Shown here in pieces: positions 28,001-41,709 of a stretch of 64,000 nt of DNA (positions are counted from its first letter, which is position 1; the number at the start of each line of letters is the position of its first letter). The notes beneath the pieces are model-generated. The model saw only the letters and a list, made by a program, of their open reading frames with translations. It made no database searches and was not told where the DNA came from. A program made the translations under genes and the position numbers. The stretch is from Typha latifolia (Eukaryota; Streptophyta; Magnoliopsida; Poales; Typhaceae). The stretch spans positions 10,243,001 to 10,307,000 of the forward strand of contig CM034099.1 of NCBI GenBank assembly GCA_019914945.1. The letters are read 5' to 3'.

Positions 28001-31000
28001 AACCTGATGGATCTATTGCTAGGTACAAAGCTCGTCTGGTTGCTCGGGGCTTTACTCAAGAATACGATATAGACTACAAGGAGACCTTTGCTCCTGTTGC
28101 CTAGATGACATCTGTCCGTACTATTCTTGCTGTTGCTTCGAGTTGCCGTGGCCTCTTCATCAAATGGATGTGAAGAATACGTTTCTTCATGGTCTTCTTG
28201 ACAAGGAAGTGTACATGAATCCTCCATCTGGTTTTCCCTTTCCCTCAGGTGATCTATCGATTTCATAGTGTTCTCATAGCTTATGGATTTCAGGAGAGTC
28301 CTACTAAGCCATTTATGTTTTTGCGATCTTCTGCTCAGAGTCAGGTCCTCCTTCTGTATGTCGATGATATGATTATCACCAGAGATGACTCAGCGGGGAT
28401 CCGCTTTCTTCAGCAGCATCTTTAGAGTCAGTTTGAGATAAAGGACCTTGGTCCTCTTCGATACTTTCTAGGTATCGAAATTGCTCAATCATCTTATAGT
28501 CTTTTGCTATCCCAGCAGAAGTATATTACAGACATTCTCAGTTGTGCTACTATCACTAACACTCATCCCGCTGCTACCCCAGTCGAGCTTCATGTGAAGC
28601 TCAGCTCGATGACGGTCAGCTTCTTCCAGATCCGACTAGATATCATCTCATAAATAATATTTTATTTTTGATCATATTCTAAAAATAAAGATCTCTTATA
28701 TTTTATTTATAGAAAATAAAATATATTAGCATAAAGATTTCCTCTATTATTTTCTAAAAATAAAATATAATAATAAATATTTTTTTTACAAATCCGAAAT
28801 TCCTTGAAGTAATTCTAATTTATATCTTATTTTCTATAAATAAAATAATATTAATTATTTTTAGGAATCTGAAATCCATATAAATTGAAATATTCCTAAT
28901 TTATATCTTATTTTCTACAATAGAAATAGATATTAATTGTTTTCAGAAAATTCATTTAAATTGAAATATTCTTAATTTATTTCTTATTTTCTGCAATAAA
29001 AATAAATACTATGAAATCTGAAAAACAATAAAAAATAAAATCCCTTTTTTTCCAAGAATGATAAATATGAATTTTTTATAAAATACAAAATCTTAATATT
29101 TCTAATTCTTTATTGAAAATCCTTAAAACAACGAATTTATTTCTTATTTTCTGCAATAAAAATAAATACGATGAAATCTGAAAAATAATAAAAAATAAAA
29201 TCCCTTTTTTTTCCAAGAATGATAAATATGAATTTTTTATAAAATACAAAATCTTAATATTTCTAATTCTTTATTGAAAATCCTTAAAACAACAAATTTC
29301 TTACATCATCATATTGTAAAGTTTCTTATCTTATAAAATCAAACAGTATAAGAATAAATATAAAGATATTTATAATTCATCAATTCTATTTTTATATAAT
29401 AAAAATTTAAGAAAATATGAGTGGGAACTTGCCTTGATCGCTCAATTCAAAATAATTTGATTTTCGCATCCTAATCGTAAACTGCACGAATTCCAAAGCG
29501 TTCCATGATTGTCTTCTTTCCTTTTCTTCTCTTTGGTATGATAAAATATTTTTCCCTCTATTTTCTATTCTTTTTTTTCTCTAATCTCCCTCAAGAATAA
29601 TCTCTTTTTCTCTCTTTTTTTTTGTCGGTACTGTAGCATTGCTATAGCTAAAAAAAATGCCTCTAGGGTTTTTTTCTTGGCCCCTTTTAATAGTTAAAAA
29701 AAATATAATAAGAGTCCTATTAGAATAAAGATTCTAATATCTTAAAGATATATCTAAAAATTTATTTTAATTTAATAAAAATTCCTCATTATCTAAACTG
29801 TATATTTCTATTTAATTTATTTATTTATGTTTTAAAATTCTGGGTTGTTACAAGATCCGAGTCAGATCCATAATGGATTTGGCCCGGTTTAATTAAAACT
29901 AGCTAATCCTGATCCGGATCGGCTGTTTCAGATCGGGATCGGCCGATCCGACAAACCTTGACAAAAAGTAAATGAGCAAATTAGATGACTAGGCTCGATC
30001 CAGCGAACCTAATGTGTCATAAATGGATCCAATCCGACCAAGTTTGTATCAATTCACATGTAGGAAAAGATAATATTGGGGATATTAGTGTTGGAGATAT
30101 TAATGTAGACCACTATCTGTAAGTAGTAAATAGCTTTTCTTCTTCACAGTTCGCACTTACATTAAAACATTTAAAGGTTATTGTAATCAATGTAGTCATA
30201 TGCTGATGTGATAAGTCAACTACATGAAATTAAAGAAATATAATTAATTTTTTAGTATATTTGGCCATAGGGACAGTGTTTTTGATTTTAGTATATCCGG
30301 CCATAGGGACAGTGTTTTTGAAGTCTGTAGATGTTCATGTTCATTTAAAAAATGTAGATCACATTTTCTTAGTCGATGTATGATGTAGTAGACTAAATAG
30401 GTAAGAAAAGAAGAGTCCAAATGGATACCAACAACCAATCAAATTATAAAGCTGTTGGGCAGTTACTTATGTCAAAGAGACAACATTTATTTTGGATAAC
30501 ACATAGTCTTGATCTTATGTTAGAAAATATGGTCAAAGATCCTCAAATTGAAGAAGTCATATGTGAAGTCAAAGGATGAGAATATTTATATATAAACATA
30601 GTTGTGTTATTCAATTACTTAGATAGAGATCATGAGACTCAACATCACTAGATTTGCTACTTATTTTCTAGCATTGAAAAGCATCATGCAATATAAGGAT
30701 GATATTATGCAAATGTTTACATTACAAGAGTAGTCTACACAAATAAATTAAGAAAATAAAAATTTAAGGATCAAATTGGATCACATCAAGGGAATATTGA
30801 GCTCAATGGATTGAGTTTAGTTATTTTATCTTCTTATTTGGTTTAGTTAGAGTTTTAATAGGTTAGAATTTTAGCTAAATCCAGTTCTGTGCAGTTTCAA
30901 AAAAATATTCGTAGGATATTTCACAGACGTCTGAACTATATCAAACCAGTTGGAAAAGATCAGTGGCTTCCTCATCTATAACTTATATTCAGAGTTTCAT

Positions 31001-33573
31001 CAGATTCGACATCTATCTATGGCGAAATGAAGGGTTAATACAAGAAGGTAAGGAAGATTGGATTAGTTAAGTTTGTTTAAGACTTTTTGATTTAATCTCT
31101 ATAAATAGGGCCTTATGACTTATATCTTAGAAATTCATTTGCTGCTCCCTATCTCTCCTATCTTGCTCTAGCCGTCAATGCCCATCTCCTTCCTTGTTTA
31201 CCGACCGCACTATCTCTCTATTGGTTTGTTCTCTCCTAGCTTCTAATCCCCTTCTTCTATATCCTCTACTCCTCCATGCTACCAAGTGACTCTGGCGGGA
31301 TTAGGGAAAAAATTTCTGGATTTTCGTCCTGGTGACTCTAATTTTACTCAACGGCTAATGGAAAAGTCGATAGGGCACTGCAAAGTATCTACTATGACCC
31401 TAGACGGATTGACTATCTAAAAAATTCTTCGGCATCTAGCTTATGAGGACTTATTATTTTGTAGGAATTTAAAAAGCCGCTTAGTGAAGACTTTGAAGGC
31501 GGAGTACCATTTTTGTTGTATCAATCTATTTTAGGATTTAATTATTATTTGGGCTTTCGTGTTTTCTCTAGTTTTATCCTAAAGATTCGCGGCCATTATG
31601 TTCCTAGATTGGGGTGTGACAAGATCAACCCACATAATAATATAACAAAGAAATTGAAAATAGAAAAACTGAGGATTTAAATACTTATTAGCGATGACAT
31701 CGTGAGTGTTCCCAATCCTTATCCAAAAACTGATACTTAGAATCTTGCGCTTTCTCTCTCTCATAATTGTCATTGCCTACTGAAGAATATTCAAAAATTA
31801 CAAGAGACTCCAATCAAGATGGCTTGATAAGAATATTCAAAAATTAGAACCACCAACAATTCTACATGATGCTCGTAACAGGGTTTCAATTCTTTTAACT
31901 AAAAGTACCCAGCCTTAGATAATATCCAGTAATAGTTATCAAAGATACCATGAGCTCTCCAGCATGTTAAAATCTTAAAGCAAATAAGCAGATAAAATTT
32001 GGAACTGCACAAGATTGCTAAACATATATAGAAGTAGAACATATATAAATATGATAAAAGCTTCTAACTTGGTTTTGGATCACTTGAGAAGCTGTTCTAT
32101 ACCGATCACGTATGAGCCTTCCCGGTTCTCCTGCAAAAAGAATAAACCAAGTATCTAGAATTCTAATATATCAGAAAATGAATCAGACTTTTTCACCTTT
32201 TACCAATTGTAGTGTCAAATGAACTTCAAACTTTTTCACCCTTTACCAATTGTAGTATCAAATGAACTTCAAATCTTGACGTAACATACAATAAAATTCT
32301 AGTTCCAATTAGAATGTAAAATATAAGTCACTAGATAGGAGCATAAGCACATCTACTTTGATAGATAAAGTGTACGCCAAGGTTCCAGAACTCGAGATTG
32401 GGATTGGGATTGTGAAACCTAGGATCCAAGATCAAGCTCAATGTGATTGGGATTGGTATGGTATCGGCCAATACTCGATCTATAATAGGCTATCCGACTT
32501 GAGGATATCATAATTGATGTCCCCAAGCCCATGTTATGAACCGACCGTCCGCTTCCCGATCTAGATCAAATGCAGAAAAGCAGCCCGCACAGTCAGAGGA
32601 AAATAATCACCAAATATTTTACTGTAGACGGAAAGTTACAAAGCCAGGGGTGGTCGATTCATAACTTTCTAATCTACATTTTTGGTATTTATGCCCTTTG
32701 CAGATTCTGACTGCAACTGGGACGAAAATACGTAAAAGTGGGGGTGATGGTGGGAGTGACGGGTGATGGTGATGATGAGGAGAGGGATGATAATGGTGAT
32801 ATGAGGGATGGATCGTGGTGTTAGGGAGGTGTTAGGGAGATAAGGATGAGGGGGAAGAAGCGGTCGAGATCCCAAGGAGGAGGGAAGAGGGAGGACTCGA
32901 CAGATAAGGGGGGTTAAAGGATCACCGGCGATGAGATGTTGCACGACTAGAGCTTGAACGAAGGGGATGGAAGATTAGGGTAGAGAGGAAGGAAAGGGAT
33001 AGAAATCAATATTCATTCATAATCATCCTTTTGGTTGCCATCTACACCTTAAGAGGCTAACCAAACAAGTCAAAATGACAAATAATAACTCTAGAAACAA
33101 TGAATTCTCGCCGATCGCGTTCGAATGGGGTCGAATGCATTCAAACGCGAAATTTGCATTCTTTGCCGATGCGAATGTATGCAGGCGTTCGCATGTGGGT
33201 ATTTGAACCATGTTTGAATGCACAAATTGCGTTCTCTGTCGATCTAAACACCTGCAAGCCTTCGCAAGAAGTGTTCAAATGCGACCCTCCTGTGTTCGAA
33301 CACGATATACAGAATCCTTATTTTCTGAAGGAAACAATTAAAACAACAACAAGAGTAGATTCCTGTAGGGTGTATCCGTGCTCGAGACGACTCAGTGGGT
33401 CCGAATCATATCAGCCCAGCAAGAGAGAAACTCTCTCGTGTTCGCTTCCCCCCACTCTCCCTCTCCTAACCCATTCGATGCTAATCTGGCCTCGTTGACG
33501 TCCGATGAAGCTTCTCTAACAAAGATCCGACTCCCCCAACCTCCGGTCACTCTGCGTATATTTTTTCCTTTTT

Positions 33574-33604
<31 letters not shown>

Positions 33605-33750
33605 TAGCAATTACTTTTTCTCTCTTTTTTTGTTCTCTTCCTTCCTCTATAAAGAGGAAGAAAGAGAAAGAAAGGGAAGGAGAGGCTAGAGAGAGAATGA
33701 TCCTTGGCTCTCCCCCTCACTCTGCGTATATTTTTTCCTTTTTCTTTTTG

Positions 33751-33786
<36 letters not shown>

Positions 33787-36700
33787 TAGCAGCTACTTTT
33801 TCTCTCTTTTTTTGTTCTCTTCCTTCCTCTATAAAGAGGAAGAAAGAGAAAGAAAGGGAAGGAGAGGCTAGAAAGAGAAAGATCCTTGGCTCTCCCCCTC
33901 TCCCTCTCTGTTCTGCAGCAATTTTTGCTACAGTAACAGAGAGAGATACGGAGGACAAGAAAAGAAGAAAGAGAAAGGGAGAAAAATGCTGAAGATAGGA
34001 AGCAAGAGAGAGAAGAAAGGAGAGAGGCTAGAGAGGATAAAAAGAGGGAGGGAGTCGAAAGACTCCTCTAATCTGTGGCAATTTTTCGAGAGGAAAGGAG
34101 AGAAGGAGAAAGAGAGTGGAAAAGATTACAATTAAAATAATTACTTTTTGTTTTCTGAATTATGTTTTGAATTTGATTTTTGTTTAGGTTTCGTTTATAT
34201 TGAAAATTGAAATAGCTCAAAAGAAAAGTCACAAGACATTGACATTAGTTGACAACTTTGTATTGCCATTAGGCAAGACAAAAAAATGTGTCAAATGCAA
34301 GTAGAATGCAGAGGAAATAAGTGATGGTATCAACCATATGAAAGAACATTAGACTGGAAGATAAAAAAATGTAGCATCTTGTATTCAAGTTAGTTTGGAA
34401 GTTAGAAAGCACATGTTGCCCCATCTTGTAATAGTTTAGAGAGGAAAAAGAAAGGAAAAATCAATTTGGGGCAAGGTGCGACTGGCAAAATTGTGGCTAG
34501 CCTTGTGCCCAATTGTTCACCTACTTTCCATGGTGGCATGTCGGGGCGCCATGCGCCCCTAGCCGCCAGTTCGCACAACTAGGCTAGGCTAGTTGTTGTA
34601 GTGGGTCTCGTCGCCGATAGCCCGCTCCCACGCCTCTCTCTTTCTTTCTCTATCTCTCTCCATTAACTTGCTCAGTTCCTCTCTCGTTTCACTTCTAGCT
34701 GCTAATGAGCTTGACCGTCGGGAAGCGCCACCCCGAAGTCGTTAGCAAGATCTCTTTATTTTCTTCTCTCCTCTCTCTCAGGCTCAGGTTTGCTAGAATT
34801 AAGCCATCGACGAGAAGCCGGTCACTAGCTGGCAAGTAGCTGTCGAGCCCTTCCTTGCCAGCCTGAGTTCCATCCCTTTCTTCTCTTCCTTGTTCTTTCT
34901 CCTCTTCTCTTTCTCTATTCCTCTTTCTTCCTTCTATCTTGTCTTCTCTTCTCTCTCTCGACCTCGGGTTCGCTCACTAGTTGGCAAGCAGCTGTCGAGC
35001 CCCTCCACATTAGCTTGGCTTCCATCCCTCTCACTTGTCTTTCTCTTCTCTTGTTCTTTCTCTTCTATTGTTCTTCTCTTTCTCTGGTGCAAGAGTGCTG
35101 GGCTGATAGTAGTGTCTTTTCTTTTACTTATTTAGTTAATTATCTTTTATTAATGTAAATTAGATTAATTGGGTAGTTAATTACTTTAAGATTATACACA
35201 CAAACATTATTAACTAAACATAATTAGTACAATTATTAATTAATTATAATTATTAAAATTTGTAAATAAATATATGGATTAAATATATTTTAATTTTATA
35301 CCTCTGTACTTATGCCTAAAATCAGTGAACCTCCCTATACTTTAAAAACTCTCAAATCAGTTCTTGTACTTACGACTAAACTAAAACCATTAGTTTTTTT
35401 ATCAAAATTAATAGAGCGCGTCCAAATAACCAAAATGACCCCATCGTATTTATTAGGCAAAATAGATGGATTTTTATCTGATTTTCTTAACCCCATATTT
35501 GTCTTGTTCCTAGATGTGATATAACTATTAAACTTCATAAGAAACTAGCTTTAATAAAACTTCATACATAGTTAGCATAATTTAGAAAGTAAATGAAGAA
35601 AGCATGTAACTATTTTTTAAAAGGAAAGAACTGTTTAATAAGAGGTGAAGGACATTTTTGTCCATAAAAGATTAAAAATGGAGGGAATTCAACCTGCCAT
35701 TTAATTGTTAAAATTTTTTGGGCACGCTCCGTTAATTTGGATAGAAAAGCAACTGGTTTCACTTTAGTCATAAGTATAGAAACTGGTTTGAGACTTTTTG
35801 AAGTACAGTGGGTAGAGTAATTTTGAAGATTACTACAGGGAGGTAAAATATATTTAATCCTAAATATATCTATTGTTTATATACTGTTATTAGATTAATA
35901 CATATAGTTTTATTAATTATAATCAAATTCATATATATTTCTATTTTTTTCTAAAAGAAAGGCAATTGCGTTATCTTGTAAAGAGCACAAAAATGCTTTG
36001 GGTATCCAGCAAGGTCAATTGACTAGGATCGGCCAGGATTGGCCAGTCCCGATTTGGACCGATCGATCCGGATCGGGATCGGCAGGTTTTTGACCTTTTG
36101 GTTAAACCAGGCCGAATCCATTATAATATTTTCGTCATTATCTTTTACCGTATATGTTAGATCGTCTTTATTTTTCTACGAGTAGATCATAGCGATAGAA
36201 GCATTACGATCTTCCAACCCTAGCCATTTTCCTTCATCTGCAGCCACCTTACCTACCGTCCACCACATAATGGCTTGGCCATTATGTGTTTGAAATGCTG
36301 TTTAGTGAATGTCTTCTGGCCTGACCCAGATCTGGTGGTATCCTGCGCATAGATCGAGTTTGCTAGAATCAGGTACCGGGCCTTAACGGTGATCACTTAA
36401 GATCCCGATGATACACCTTAAGGGAGTCTTATTGTACTAGCTATTTATTTCAAAAAAAAAAAAAGGTTTATGTATGTCGCGTTCGAACGCGGGAGGGGTC
36501 GCGTTCGAACGCCCTTGCGAATGCCTACAAGCGTTCACATCGATAGAGAATGCAAATTGTGCGTTCGAACATGCTCGGCCATGTTCGAACGCCCGCGTGT
36601 GAATGCTTGCATATGTTCGTATCGACAGAGAACAAAATTTGTACGTTCGAACGCGGTCGATCCTGTTCAAATGCGATCGGCGAGAATCCACTATTTTTAG

Positions 36701-39700
36701 GGTTAATAATTATCATTTTTGGCTTGTTTGTGGTAAAGGGTTTGTGGAGTTTAGGGGATAAGGATAAAGAGGGAGAAGTGGCCGAGATTCCAAAGAGGAG
36801 GGAGGACTTGACAGACGAGGGAGGTTAGAAGAACACCGACGTCGAGATGGCGCACGGCTAGGGCTTGAAGGAGGGGAAGGGAGATTAGGGTAGAGAGGAT
36901 AGGAAGAAGATAGAAATCAATATTCATTCATCATAATCTTTTTGGTTGCCACCCGTCACCACCACCATCACCTCCACTCTTGCATATTTTCATCCCAGTT
37001 GCAGTCCGAATCTGTGAAGAACATAAATACCAAAAATGTAGATCAGTAAGTTACAGATCAACCAACACTAGTTTCATAATTTTCTGACTACGGTAAATTA
37101 TCTGGCAAATATTTTCCCTCAGCTGCGCAGGCTGCTTTCCTGCAATCGATCCACATCTTGAAGAGGACATTTCGTTCTTATCACCCGACAATCGATGCTA
37201 AACAGCCATGATCTATCCTTGCACACAAGCAAGCCAGGCATGAATATGAACTACTGTGTTGAATAATGCCGCTCTCCAACATCTCAAGAACCATCTTCGT
37301 GATCTCCTCCTTCTAAGTGTACAGGTAGTGATAAGGCCGCACATTACTGGTCGCTTACACGATTTCAATGCAATGGTCATGTGCTCTCTCGGGTGGGAGA
37401 CCTTGGGGCTCCTCAAATATTCAACAAAAGCCCTATAACAAGGCTAATAAGTCAATAGTGTACCTGACTTGGGCTTGGTCTCCGCCAAGGTGGGTGCGAG
37501 CTGCATCAAGTACCCACAAGCGCTTGGTCCTAGTAAGCTATAGGGCTGCACGTTGACTCGGCCGAATGCCATCCAATTTGACCCGTCATCCACTCCATTT
37601 GAATGTGACCCATAACTCCATGAAGTCAAAGATTACTGACCCCAAACTTTGGAGCCATTGAGTGCCAAGCACCAAATCAGCTCCTTGAAGTGCCAACGGA
37701 TAAAGATCGAGCTTGAATTGGTTGCCTTGGATCGTTAGTATGATGCCGCGGCATATGCTCTCTGCCTTCAATGTGGTCCCGTCTCCAATTGCCACGTTGA
37801 AGCCTATGGTCGGTTCAACGGCTAGCCCAATTTGTTTGATGAGTCTCTCATCCAAGAAATTGTGGGTGCTGCCCGTATCGATAAGAATACGCACATGTTT
37901 CTTGATTGCACCATCCACACGTAGAGTCTTTGGTTTCGTAGACCCAGAGTTGGCATGGAAGGATATCTCTGTGTGTAGTTCCTCATCTTCATCTCCGCTA
38001 GTATTGAGGTCCTCACCTTTGGTATCATCTACATCAGCGATGGGTTCTTCCTTCAACCTGTCTATCAACATGACAGCTCCCATGGGTCGCGCGCATCAAT
38101 GTCCGGGTGTAAACTTTTCGTCGCAGCAAAAGCATAGGCCCTTTGCTCGATGGTCCTCCACCTGTGATGGAGTCAAGGTTCTCCTAGGTGGACGGACACT
38201 CAACCCTCAACATCCGACGACAGTCAAAGAGGGGCCTCTGATGTGGCGGTTGAAGCTGAGGCTGCCGTAGCTCGCGTATGGCTCGTGGGATTCCCCATGG
38301 CTTGGCTGGATCGTGGTGTGCTCCAGCTACTCTGTCCCACCGTTGTAGTGGCTCTGATCTTCTCTTCTACCATTACGGCGAGAGTAAAGGATTCTTCCAA
38401 CAAGTTAGGTCGTAAGCTCTTCACCTCGGCCTGGATATCAGTGCGAAGAATGCAAATGTACATACTCTTCAAAGCGGAGTCACTCCACCCATCAACTATC
38501 GCCACAATAGTAGAAGACTTCTCTGTGATCTTGGTATGCATGAACAAAAGACTTATGTTGACCTTGGTCAGCATAGCCTAGAAGTCATCGTATTCAGTTG
38601 GACCGAATTGATGACAAATCATATCCAACCAATGAAGGGTCGAGCTCGGTTGGCCTCTTGATATCAACGAAGGGCCGTTTCTTCAAGGTGAAAAGAAGAC
38701 AACACCACCTTTTGGTCTTTAGGCGTGCTAGAGAAAATAAAAAATTGCTCCACTTAGTATATCTAGTCTAAAGGATCCCCGCCCCGGCAAAATCTCCCCT
38801 GTCTCGATCCCATTCATAGTGGCGACGAGGATAATCTACTATCGATGCTCTACCATCGAATGAAGCTCTCTATCAGATTCGAAGTCGTCCACGGGTGGGG
38901 ACGCCCACTAGGCCCTAGGACATTCATCAGCCTGATTTGGGTTAGACCGAGGTCTCAGCTTGTCCTCTTGTTGGTCTAGCAGTTGCTCTGGAGGGTTGGA
39001 AAGGAGTGGCTCCCAAGGGGAAGGCCCCCTCTCTATCCAAGACAACCGCGGGTACTAGCGGGAGATTCAGCCCTTGTCCATCATAGTATGTCTTCTGTCA
39101 GGGACTCTTGCCATTGGTTGAGGAAGATCTGCATGAGCGTCTCTATGTTGCGCTGGGTTGCATCCATTAGCTCCATGATTTGTTGTTGGTTGCTGTGCAT
39201 GAACTCCAAAATCCAATCTGATGAACCGGTGTTCGGATTTGTCTCTGTCGAGGCCGTTGGTTGAGGGAGATCTACATGAGCATCTCTATGTTGCGTTGGA
39301 TTTTGCATCCATTCGCTCCATGATTCGTTGCTGGTTGCGTTGCATGAACTCCAAAATCCGATGCGATGAACCAGTGTTCGAATTTGTCTCCGTCGAGGTC
39401 GCGAGTGGCCGCGAGCCGCTTGGTGGCTGCTCGTTGGTTGCTATGGCCGCCACCTGTTGTTGTTGATATGTGGAATCCCTGGTGTTTGCCATGATTCACA
39501 GCCAAAAAACTGACCTGCTCTGATACCAATTGATGCGAACAGACTTGATCCAATTTGTATCGGCTTTTAGACAGATTAGAGAGCAGAACTTCCGATAGAA
39601 AATTCGATCTAATCTACTCGTTGGATCCTTTTGAAATTTAGATATGTTATTTCTTTGGAGGAGATCTTTCCAATGAATCCAAGAAGTAAAGTTTGGACGG

Positions 39701-41672
39701 TTAGATCTTCAGTTATCCATCAAACAATGGCAAAAGGTCAGAGAAGGACTATCTTACGAGGATTGGCTATCGATACAAGACAAACTATGGTGGATAGTAG
39801 GGGTGGAGTTAGTAACCAAGAAATAGAGGAAGAGGAAGAGGAAATTGGCCCTTAGGGACAAGAGTGGCACGGCTAGATGAAGGCGGTTTCCGCAGCCAAG
39901 CCTAGGAGAGACGATTCAAGTGAGAGAGAAGATAGGACAGGAGGTAAGGAGCTCAAGCTCAATGTTCTATTTTCTTCACTGCCCAAACTGAGTGCTCACC
40001 ACACCTATATATAGGTGGCTACCCAAACTATCTTGACCCTTCGGCTACCCCGTGACTGGAATACAAAGCATCAAATAAAGAAAAGACTCTTCGACTAACC
40101 CAAAGAGTCTTATGGCTATCCCAAAAAGAGAATCTTAGTTATTCCAAAGCAAAGAGACCCTTGGCTATCCGAAAGCAAAGAGACCCTTGGCTATCTCAAA
40201 GCAACTAAAATTTTAAAAAGCTAAAAGCAATAATTAAAGTGCAAAGCGAATCAGGTCCATCAAAGCTAGTTGGATAGTCTGTCCGCGTTAGAGCCAACTT
40301 TCTCCCTCCTCTCTTCCCCTCGGGATCCACACCAACCAAGTTTTATCCCACGGCTGAGGCTCCATTGCTTCTCCCTCCTCCGTCTTGGCGATCAGTTCCA
40401 CCTGGAAGCCCCCTTTTCCCCCCCTCAACTTGCTCAAGGTACTATCCCATCTGCCAATAGCTATTTTCCACTTCCATAACACTAACCCTAACCATATTAC
40501 TATTTTTCATCATCCACGTTTATCCTGCTACCCCCTGCCCTTTGGTTATTATTTCCACCATATACCCATCCGATCGACGAGATTCTAGTTGTGTTAAATT
40601 CCTGACTACCAAAAGAGCAACATATCCGAATCTTGGATCATTTCAACAGTTAGACCACCTCACATTGCCTTCAAAAATCCTATGTTTAGTTCTATCCCGA
40701 GCTGCATTGTAACACCCCAATTGAAAAAAAAAAAAAAAATGATGCACATGCCGAGCACGTGCATCATAGAGCCTGCCCCTCTAGTCCTTCTTCTCCTTTC
40801 TTCTTCTTCCTCTTCCCTTGCCGTGCACGCCACCACACCATTTCTCCACCTCACTACCTCTCTCCCTCTCCTCTCTCTCTCGGGTTGCCGACGCCGGAGC
40901 CGACGAAGCCCTGGACCGAGAGCCATCGAGCTTGCCGACCAACCCCCCACTTCGGTAAGCCCTCCTACCCCCCGCCATTAATTTCAGTAGTTTAACCTCC
41001 CCCTCCCTCGCTGTCGTCGAGCCCTCCTCCCCTTTTTCCTTTCTCTTCCCTTTCACTTACCCGTTGGTCTCGTGGTCGTGCCGCCGGCCTTGTGCGCGCG
41101 CTAGCCTCGTGGCTACACCAAGGCCAGCCGCCGGCCTCGGGGTTGCGTCGTCGGCTCGCAACCGTGTGGGCCTCCTCCCTTCCCCCCCTTGGTCTCCTTC
41201 CCTCAGAAGGAGATGGTGTGGGAGGGTGGGGGTTTGTTAACCCCCATCCATCCCCCTTATATGCTGTGCTGGACTGCAGCCCACTAAGCTGATTTTGGTG
41301 GGCTATAGACCGCAGCCCACCAATCTAACTCTTGGTGAGCTGCAGACCGCAGCCCACCAATCCAACCCTTGGTGGGCTGCGGTTGGACTGCAGCCCATAG
41401 CCAGCCTTGGTGGGCTGTGGTTGGACCCCCCAGCCCACCTAATACAACTTTGTGGGCTGCAGTTGGACTGCAACCCACTAAGGCTGTCAAAACCACAAAA
41501 AAAAAAAAAAAAAAAAAAAAAAAGAGAGGTGGGTGCACGTGCAGCCCCTCCCCTCTCCCTCTCCAACACGCAGCTGATTTGGGGGGATTTCATCTAATCC
41601 GAATTGGATTAGATTTAATCCTCTCCTAATCTATATTTAGCCCTAATCCTCTCTCTCGGAACCGGAAGCCCT

Positions 41673-41709
<37 letters not shown>

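Larger units (their letters stand above)
37160..40253 (-). mobile_element. truncated Ty3/gypsy element, minus strand
   Basis: Reading down from 40253: 5' LTR 40253-39531, primer site at 39528-39517, gag, protease, and the first part of RT, which stops at about 37160 where an LTR of another family begins. The protease and RT wording differs from the element at 4987, so this is a separate lineage. Integrase, RNase H and the 3' LTR are absent. Confidence 0.88.

Noticed and set aside
29985..30046. Fragment with AATCCGACCAAGTTTGTATCA wording
   Set aside because: Resembles the start of the 51399-52230 LTR but is too short to annotate as an element.
40660..41056. Arg/Ser-rich open frames in CT-rich sequence
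   Set aside because: They arise from LTR leader low-complexity sequence on both strands; no protein family.
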